A stretch of DNA of 17,496 nt, taken from an uncultured Lachnospiraceae bacterium. GTDB lineage: Bacteria > Bacillota > Clostridia > Lachnospirales > Lachnospiraceae. The notes beneath the pieces were generated by a model that saw nothing but the letters and a program-made list of their open reading frames with translations, was not told where the DNA came from and did no database searches. A program made the position numbers and the translations under genes. Shown here one piece after another: positions 13,225-17,496 of this stretch; the stretch's first letter is position 1; the number at the start of each line of letters is the position of its first letter. The DNA is taken from positions 1 through 17,496 of the forward strand of contig CAJUNN010000055.1 of NCBI GenBank assembly GCA_910587955.1, in the 5' to 3' direction.

Positions 13225-14029
13225 CCCCCGCCTCCTTTGCAAATTTGCCGGCCAGATTGAAATTATGCTGCATGGGTCCCCGGCCTTTCCCTAGATCCAG
13301 CATGGCTCCCAACGCACCGGAGAGGTAATCCTTTGACCGCTGGATGGAGGTGGGCAGGTCAAAGCTCTTGGCCAGATTAGCGGCAATGGCACTGGACAGG
13401 GTACAACCAGTGCCGTGGGTATTTGGATTGCCGATGCGGGTTCCATAGAACCAAGTCCCCACGCCGTCCCCATAGAGAAAGTCGTTGGCATCGTTGATGT
13501 TATGCCCGCCTTTGAGAAGAACAGCGCAGCTGTAGACATCGCTGATCTGCTTTGCGGCAGCCTCGATGTCCGCCTCGCTGCGGATGGTCATACCGGTGAA
13601 AATTTCCGCCTCCGGGATGTTGGGTGTGACCACTGCCGCCAGAGGGAGCAGACAGCTTTTCAGCGTGTCCACCGCCTCCTCAGAGATCAACCGGTCGCCG
13701 CTGGTGGAAACCATCACCGGGTCCACTACGATGTTCTTTGCTTGATAAAACTTCAGGCGTTCGGTGATTTTCTCTATCAGCCCGCAGGAGGCCACCATAC
13801 CGATCTTCACAGCATCGGGCGGAATGTCCTCAAACACCACGTCGATCTGCGCCCCCAAAAATGCGGGAGTCATCTCTACAATCTCCTTCACGCCGACGGT
13901 GTTCTGGGCCACCAGCGCTGTGATAGCGCTCATAGCAAAAACGCCGTTCATGGTCATCGTTTTCAGATCGGCCTGAATCCCGGCGCCTCCGCTGGGGTCG
14001 GTCCCAGCGATTGATAATGCTGTTTTCAT
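13220..14029 (-). CDS. thiD: Bifunctional HMP / HMP-phosphate kinase
   Basis: A 269-residue ribokinase-fold enzyme that phosphorylates 4-amino-5-hydroxymethyl-2-methylpyrimidine twice to HMP-PP, one of the two substrates of ThiE. It shows the N-terminal ALSIAGTDPSGGAGIQADLK, the MNGVFAMSAITALVAQNT stretch, VVDPVMVSTSGD, and the ATP-site motif THGTGCTLSSAIAANLA with its conserved GTGC. I chose ATG 14029, with GGAG 8 nt upstream; the in-frame TTG at 14035 is only 2 nt from the ribosome site. It is the last gene of the riboswitch-controlled operon, 78 nt after the HAD gene. Assignment to ThiD rather than pyridoxal kinase is supported by the operon. Confidence 0.96.
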   Translation of the reverse strand: MKTALSIAGTDPSGGAGIQADLKTMTMNGVFAMSAITALVAQNTVGVKEIVEMTPAFLGAQIDVVFEDIPPDAVKIGMVASCGLIEKITERLKFYQAKNIVVDPVMVSTSGDRLISEEAVDTLKSCLLPLAAVVTPNIPEAEIFTGMTIRSEADIEAAAKQISDVYSCAVLLKGGHNINDANDFLYGDGVGTWFYGTRIGNPNTHGTGCTLSSAIAANLAKSFDLPTSIQRSKDYLSGALGAMLDLGKGRGPMQHNFNLAGKFAKEAGG

Positions 14030-14107
14030 GTTCAAATCTCCTTTGCATTATTTTTATTGAGCGACAAAGAGTGGTGCCCCCGGTCCGCCGCTGGAAGTGC
14101 TCAGCGG

Positions 14108-14767
14108 TTAAACTGAGAAGAGCTTCTGTAGCTCGTTCAACTGTGTCAAGTCCTCCAAATAGATAGTAGACAGCTCTCGAATCTCGTTCTGTGCCTTCTC
14201 GTGGACATCATAGACCGCCACCACCGGAAAATCGGCCCCTTTCGCTGTTCGAATGGCATAGAGCGCATCGTCAAATACAACTGTCTCTGATTTTTGGGTT
14301 CCGAGGAAACGAAGGGCCTCCTCAAAGATGTGAGGTTCGTCCTTGCCGCGGCCTACCTCGCCGCAAGTAAATATCCTCCCGAAATAGGACAGCACCCCGC
14401 ATCGCTTTAAGGCGGCCTCCACCAGATACCGGTCGGTGGCAGTGGTAACGCACAGCTTAACGCCGTTCTTCTGGAGCCATGCCAGCAGCTCCGCCGCTCC
14501 CGGCTTTAATGGGGCCTCAAAACAGTAATACCGCTCCAGCATGGTGTTGACCCCGTCCATGATTTCATCGACACACAGCGTTACACCATACTCGGTCTGA
14601 TAGTAGCGGGCCGCTTGGAGCAAACTCATATTTTTGAACACTTCATTCAAGTCTTCCCGTGGCTCATACCCAATGGAACGCAGATAGGCCTCGCCAATGG
14701 TGTCCCAGATAAACATGGAATCCAGCAGTGTTCCATCCACGTCAAAAATAGCTCCGCGAATCCTCAT
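14108..14767 (-). CDS. HAD-superfamily phosphatase in the thiamin operon
   Basis: A 219-residue haloacid-dehalogenase hydrolase of subclass I (beta-phosphoglucomutase-like). It has motif I FDVDGTLLDS (nucleophile and acid Asp), motif II CVTTATD, motif III with the lysine in GRGKDEPHIF, and motif IV VVFDDALYAI. The helical cap lies between residues 16 and about 85. ATG 14767 overlaps the thiE stop as ATGA, so the longer open frame running into thiE is not used. Its position between thiE and thiD under a TPP riboswitch suggests a phosphatase acting on thiamin phosphate or a precursor. HAD enzymes are known thiamin-monophosphate phosphatases in plants, and no thiL is present here, so this is a reasonable inference but untested. 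Confidence 0.9.
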   Translation of the reverse strand: MRIRGAIFDVDGTLLDSMFIWDTIGEAYLRSIGYEPREDLNEVFKNMSLLQAARYYQTEYGVTLCVDEIMDGVNTMLERYYCFEAPLKPGAAELLAWLQKNGVKLCVTTATDRYLVEAALKRCGVLSYFGRIFTCGEVGRGKDEPHIFEEALRFLGTQKSETVVFDDALYAIRTAKGADFPVVAVYDVHEKAQNEIRELSTIYLEDLTQLNELQKLFSV

Positions 14768-15405
14768 AGGTTCACCATTTTCTCTGCCAGCGCCCGCAGC
14801 TCCCGGCAGGTTTCCTCGATGTTCTCCACCCCGAAGATGGCGGAAACCAAAGCCGCACCATCCACCCCGCTGCCAGACAGCTGGAGGATATTGCCCCGGT
14901 TCAGCCCGCCTATGGCTACGATGGGCACATCTACTGAGCCGCAGATCGCCCGCAGGGTCTCTCTGGGCATCACGTCCACATCGGTTTTGGTACTGGTAGG
15001 GAACACCGTGCCCAGACCCAGATAGTCCGCACCGTCCCGGACGGCCTGGCGGGCCTCCTCCACCGTGTGGACGGAGACGCCCAGGATCATGTTCTCCCCC
15101 ACCCGGCGACGGACCTCTCCCGCTTCCATATCCTCCTGACCCACATGGACCCCATCCGCGCCGCAGGCGGCAGCGATGTCCACATGGTCGTTGACGATGA
15201 AGGGCACCCCATACCGCCGGCACAAGGCGCAGATATCCCTGGCCTCTTGGAGAAACGCAGCCTTGTCCAATTCCTTTTCCCGCAGCTGCACGCAGGTCAC
15301 ACCGCCCTTCAAAGCCGCTTCCACCTGCTGATACAGCGTCTGCTTCCCGGTCCAAGCCCGGTCAGTAACGGCGTAAAGCAGCATATACCTCTTATCGCAC
15401 TTCAT
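14764..15405 (-). CDS. thiE: Thiamine-phosphate synthase
   Basis: A 213-residue TIM-barrel enzyme that couples HMP-PP and hydroxyethylthiazole phosphate to thiamin monophosphate, releasing pyrophosphate. Conserved pieces in order: LYAVTDR, GGVTCVQLREKELD (phosphate-binding Arg/Glu), VPFIVNDHVDIA, DGVHVGQEDM, LGVSVHT, DYLGLGTVFPTSTK and the phosphate loop PIVAIGGLNRGN. ATG 15405 overlaps the thiM stop by 14 nt and has GGGGAG 8 nt upstream. The products of ThiM and ThiD are its two substrates, so the operon forms one complete salvage step. Confidence 0.97.
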   Translation of the reverse strand: MKCDKRYMLLYAVTDRAWTGKQTLYQQVEAALKGGVTCVQLREKELDKAAFLQEARDICALCRRYGVPFIVNDHVDIAAACGADGVHVGQEDMEAGEVRRRVGENMILGVSVHTVEEARQAVRDGADYLGLGTVFPTSTKTDVDVMPRETLRAICGSVDVPIVAIGGLNRGNILQLSGSGVDGAALVSAIFGVENIEETCRELRALAEKMVNL

Positions 15406-16213
15406 AATTGGCTCCCCTCTCCAGTTCCGCCGGGGTCAGGCGGTACATGGCATCGATGATGTAGTTCCGGTAAGAGGAGTTGCCGTCCAGATTGGTCATA
15501 CGCTGATAGGCGGTCTCCCCGCATAGTCCCATGGCGCACACAGCGGCGGCAGCAGCCTCCAATGCCTGATCTGGATTGGCGGTGACAAAAGCCGCCGTTA
15601 GAGCGGAGAGCTGACAGCCGGTACCGGTGATAGCGGACATCTCAGGACGGCCATTGCGGATACAGAAAGTCCTTTCCCCGTCAGTCACAATGTCGATAGC
15701 CCCAGTAATGGCAATGACCGCCCTGGTGCGCCGTGCAAAATCCTTGGCGAAAGACAACGTCCCATCCAGGTTTTCCTCCGTCACCTTATCCGCCGCGTCA
15801 GCGTCCACGCCCTTGGTGGTGCCGCTGCCCAGACCCAGGGTCTTGATCTCCGAGATGTTGCCGCGGATCACGGCAAACTTGACCTCTTTGAGCAGTCCCA
15901 GAGCGGTCTCCGTCCTCAGTGTGGAAGCTCCCGCTCCCACCGGGTCCAGCACTACGGGGTGGCCAAGCTCGTTGGCCTGCTTCCCAGAAGCAAACATAGC
16001 GGGGATGGTACGCTGATTCAGCGTTCCGATGTTGATATTCAGCCCGCCGCAGATGGCGGTGATCTCCACGGCGTCCTCCAATTCGTCCGCCATGATGGGC
16101 GAGCTTCCGCAGGCCAACAGCACATTGGCGCAGTCGTTGACTGTGACATAATTGGTGATATTGTGAACCAGGGGGGATTTTTTTCTAACATTATCAAAAA
16201 TTTCTTCAAACAT
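15392..16213 (-). CDS. thiM: Hydroxyethylthiazole kinase
   Basis: A 273-residue ribokinase-like enzyme that phosphorylates 4-methyl-5-(2-hydroxyethyl)thiazole for thiamin salvage. Family marks: KKSPLVHNITNYVTVNDCAN, LLACGSSPIMADE, VVLDPVGAGAS, VIRGNISEI and the catalytic-Cys loop AITGTGCQLSAL. The ribosome site AAAGGAG is 7 nt before ATG 16213. It is the first gene after the TPP riboswitch terminator, so its transcription requires low TPP. Presence of thiM and thiD, with no thiC or thiG in the window, points to use of salvaged pyrimidine and thiazole; de novo genes could be elsewhere. The 127 nt between terminator and thiM carries no gene that I can support. Confidence 0.97.
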   Translation of the reverse strand: MFEEIFDNVRKKSPLVHNITNYVTVNDCANVLLACGSSPIMADELEDAVEITAICGGLNINIGTLNQRTIPAMFASGKQANELGHPVVLDPVGAGASTLRTETALGLLKEVKFAVIRGNISEIKTLGLGSGTTKGVDADAADKVTEENLDGTLSFAKDFARRTRAVIAITGAIDIVTDGERTFCIRNGRPEMSAITGTGCQLSALTAAFVTANPDQALEAAAAAVCAMGLCGETAYQRMTNLDGNSSYRNYIIDAMYRLTPAELERGANYEVR

Positions 16214-16340
16214 AGTTTTACTCCTTTGATCCGGGAGAAAACGTCCCTATATGGCAGCGCTTTCCCTGTTGATGTCCGGCAGGAATGACCCGCCTGTTTG
16301 GAAAAAGTCAGTCGAGGCCTGCTGGCCTCCTTTCCTGTAA

Positions 16341-16380
16341 ACAAACAAAAACAAGGGGCACCCGAATAGGATGTCCCCTT
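16341..16380 (-). terminator. Intrinsic terminator of the TPP riboswitch expression platform
   Basis: On the minus strand AAGGGG-A-CAUCC-UAUUC-GGGUG-CCCCUU forms an 11-bp stem with a single bulged A and a 5-nt loop. It is followed by GUUUUUGUUUG. It starts about 20 nt after the aptamer, before thiM, so TPP binding would favour premature termination. Confidence 0.88.
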
Positions 16381-16399
16381 GAAAAAGTACATGTTCCTC

Positions 16400-16489
16400 T
16401 GCAACTTCCTCCGGCGGCATTATCCGCATCAGGTGTAAGGGTCGAAGGTTTACCTTCCTCTCAGCCTGTCACACAAGCTCCCCTGTTTA
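16400..16489 (-). ncRNA. TPP riboswitch (THI element)
   Basis: On the minus strand the leader has every conserved TPP aptamer block in order: CAGGGGAGC, GGCUGAGAGG, a small P3 hairpin (GGAAGGU...ACCUUC), CGACCCUU, ACACCUGAUGCGGAUAAUGCC and GCCGGAGGAAGUU. It senses thiamin pyrophosphate and turns the thi operon off. The downstream terminator shows transcriptional control rather than ribosome-site masking. The P1 helix is short (AAC with GUU), and I did not work out the antiterminator pairing in full. Confidence 0.96.
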
Positions 16490-16501
16490 CTTGTTGGAGG
16501 A

Positions 16502-16530
16502 ATTATAGCACTTTATTTTCCGTTTTGCAA
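16502..16530 (-). promoter_or_regulatory. Sigma-A promoter of the thi operon
   Basis: On the minus strand: TTGCAA (16525-16530), 17 nt, TATAAT (16502-16507) preceded by TGC, an extended -10. The start site near 16495 places the TPP aptamer at the very 5' end of the transcript. Confidence 0.88.
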
Positions 16531-16566
16531 GTAGCTTTTATAAAAACGATAATCTTTAAGTCAACA

Positions 16567-16588
16567 CGGGCGGCCTATCAGCCGCCCG
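16567..16588 (-). terminator. GC-rich hairpin after degV, possible terminator
   Basis: CGGGCGGC-CTATCA-GCCGCCCG is a perfect 8-bp stem, 8 nt after the degV stop. The minus-strand tail is TGTTGACTT, not a T-run, so if it terminates it does so inefficiently or with help. It lies just upstream of the thi promoter and may shield it from read-through. Confidence 0.5.
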
Positions 16589-16596
16589 CAGCAATA

Positions 16597-17436
16597 TTAT
16601 ACCACCACAATAATTCCGCCGTCGCTGGCATAAAGGCTGCTGACCCCTGCCGTATCCAGAATCAGGACATCTTTCACAGAAATCTGCTTTAAGATCTCTT
16701 CCTTCACCATTTCCGCCCGCTGCCTGCAGTTGCAGTGAGAAATAGCCAGAGTCTTTTCCGACGGGTCTTTCAAATCTTTCGCAATGTATTCCACCATCTT
16801 CTTCAGGGCTCTGGTAATGCCCCTGGCCTGATCCAGCTGGCAGATGGTGCCTATGGGGGTAGCCCCCATCACAGGCTTAATATTCAGGGCATTGGCCACA
16901 AATGCTTTCAGATTGCTGAGACGGCCGTTCTTGCGCAAAGCTTCCAAAGATTCCAGCACAAAGTAAGTATTCTGCCCTGCAATATAGTCTTCCACAGTTT
17001 TTACAACCTCCTCGAAAGCCATGCCTGCTTTCTCGCAGGCCTCGATTTTCAAAGCAATCAGCGTCTCGCCGATGGAGGCGGAACGGGAATTGAATACATG
17101 AATCTTCTTCTCCCCTTTCTCTTCCTGGTACAATTTCTTTCCCAGCTCCGCACTGTTGCAGGAACCGCTCAGCTCTGCAGAGAGAGTGACGGCATATACA
17201 TGCTCCGCCTCACAGGTAAACGCCTCCATATAGCGCTGGGGAGACGGACAGGAGGACTTAGGACAGTTGGGACTGGCCGCAACCCTGCGCAGAAAATCCG
17301 CCTGATCAAAGGTTTCGTCATCCACCACCAAGTGACCGTCAATATCCAGTACCAGAGGCACGCTCTCAAAATGTTCATCCTGCTTGCATCTCTCCGGCAG
17401 TTCTCCGCAGCTGTCTACCACAATTTTATAACTCAT
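16597..17436 (-). CDS. DegV-family fatty-acid-binding protein
   Basis: A 279-residue cytoplasmic protein of usual family length. It starts with YKIVVDSCGELP (strand plus Asp/Ser), has the lipid carboxylate-binding region SSCPSPQRY, the TLSAELSGSCNSA stretch, FNSRSASIGETL, and the C-terminal domain LRKNGRLSNLKAFV and LNIKPVM. Members bind a fatty acid and, in Firmicutes, often act as FakB-like donors to a fatty-acid kinase; which chain or partner is unknown. The correct start is ATG 17436 with GGGAG upstream. An open frame continues to 17496, but those extra codons are adapter sequence, so a longer prediction would be false. No fakA is in the window. Confidence 0.92.
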   Translation of the reverse strand: MSYKIVVDSCGELPERCKQDEHFESVPLVLDIDGHLVVDDETFDQADFLRRVAASPNCPKSSCPSPQRYMEAFTCEAEHVYAVTLSAELSGSCNSAELGKKLYQEEKGEKKIHVFNSRSASIGETLIALKIEACEKAGMAFEEVVKTVEDYIAGQNTYFVLESLEALRKNGRLSNLKAFVANALNIKPVMGATPIGTICQLDQARGITRALKKMVEYIAKDLKDPSEKTLAISHCNCRQRAEMVKEEILKQISVKDVLILDTAGVSSLYASDGGIIVVV

Positions 17437-17462
17437 AATCTGTCTCCCGAATCTTTTTTTAC

Positions 17463-17496
17463 AGATCGGAAGAGCACACGTCTGAACTCCAGTCAC
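17463..17496 (+). other. Illumina TruSeq adapter contamination
   Basis: The last 34 bases start AGATCGGAAGAGCACACGTC and continue exactly as the standard TruSeq read-1 adapter. Translated on the minus strand it gives the notorious peptide MTGVQTCALPI. It is not genomic sequence; real DNA ends at about 17462. Confidence 0.98.

Noticed and set aside
14768..15355. N-terminal extension of the HAD protein across thiE
   Set aside because: The extension is out of frame with thiE and extremely rich in Gly/Arg/Pro. The ATGA overlap and the motif-I position fix the start at 14767.
13220..16213. Horizontal transfer of the thi operon because it looks richer in GC than the PTS region
   Set aside because: argG and the MATE gene look similarly GC-rich, so composition alone does not set the operon apart; no mobile borders are visible.
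1..17496. CRISPR array, tRNA, rRNA, phage or intact insertion sequence
   Set aside because: No regularly spaced repeats, no cloverleaf-like or rRNA-like sequence, and no transposase or integrase signature was found on either strand by eye.

Overview
The window looks like a complete contig from a low-to-moderate-GC gut Firmicute. Lachnospiraceae (Clostridia) is the most likely family. This rests on strong AGGAGG-type ribosome sites, Gram-positive promoters and terminators, a LytTR/GHKL two-component pair, an ECF sigma factor with a co-translated one-helix partner, and the general look of the DegV, YaaA, PTS and M24 proteins. The assignment is inference; there is no rRNA or marker gene here. 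The last 34 bases (17463-17496) are Illumina TruSeq adapter, so the right edge is a sequencing artefact at a contig end.

Left part (1-5600). The extreme left edge holds the tail of an unidentified gene and a 5'-truncated alpha/beta-hydrolase remnant. These abut a minus-strand carbohydrate block: a DeoR-family repressor with a clear promoter and terminator, a wrecked M24 (Xaa-Pro-type) peptidase pseudogene, a glucose-family PTS EIICB permease, and an MBL-fold hydrolase coupled to the permease by a 1-nt gap. A 14-codon stub of a lost fourth gene follows the hydrolase. Upstream of deoR lie yaaA (peroxide-stress protein) with a near-perfect palindrome in front of its ribosome site, and a small coiled-coil protein ending in a textbook terminator.

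Middle (5690-12970). A minus-strand LytTR response regulator and GHKL sensor kinase (AgrA/AgrC-like in architecture, without AgrB or AgrD) face a plus-strand argG across a 320-nt intergenic region. That region has a sigma-A promoter, ArgR-box-like sites, and two minus-strand hairpins with T-runs. After argG comes a very long hairpin, then an ECF sigma factor (TTG start) overlapping by ATGA a 411-aa single-pass putative anti-sigma or sensor partner. This gene converges on a MATE transporter, and their stop codons share the same CTAG. Upstream of the MATE gene is a strong terminator only 38 nt from its start codon, then a small one-helix membrane protein with its own extended -10 promoter.

Right part (13080-17436). 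A thiamin salvage operon on the minus strand runs promoter, TPP riboswitch, intrinsic terminator, thiM, thiE, HAD phosphatase, thiD. ThiM phosphorylates hydroxyethylthiazole, ThiD makes HMP-PP, and ThiE joins them to thiamin phosphate. The HAD protein, overlapping thiE by ATGA, is the one member without a settled role. Upstream is a DegV-family lipid-binding protein whose apparent N-terminal extension is adapter sequence.

I found no CRISPR array, phage, intact insertion sequence, tRNA or rRNA. The most useful leads are the HAD enzyme in the riboswitch operon, the attenuator-like structures before the MATE and LytTR genes, the ECF sigma pair, and the two decayed loci flanking the PTS operon.
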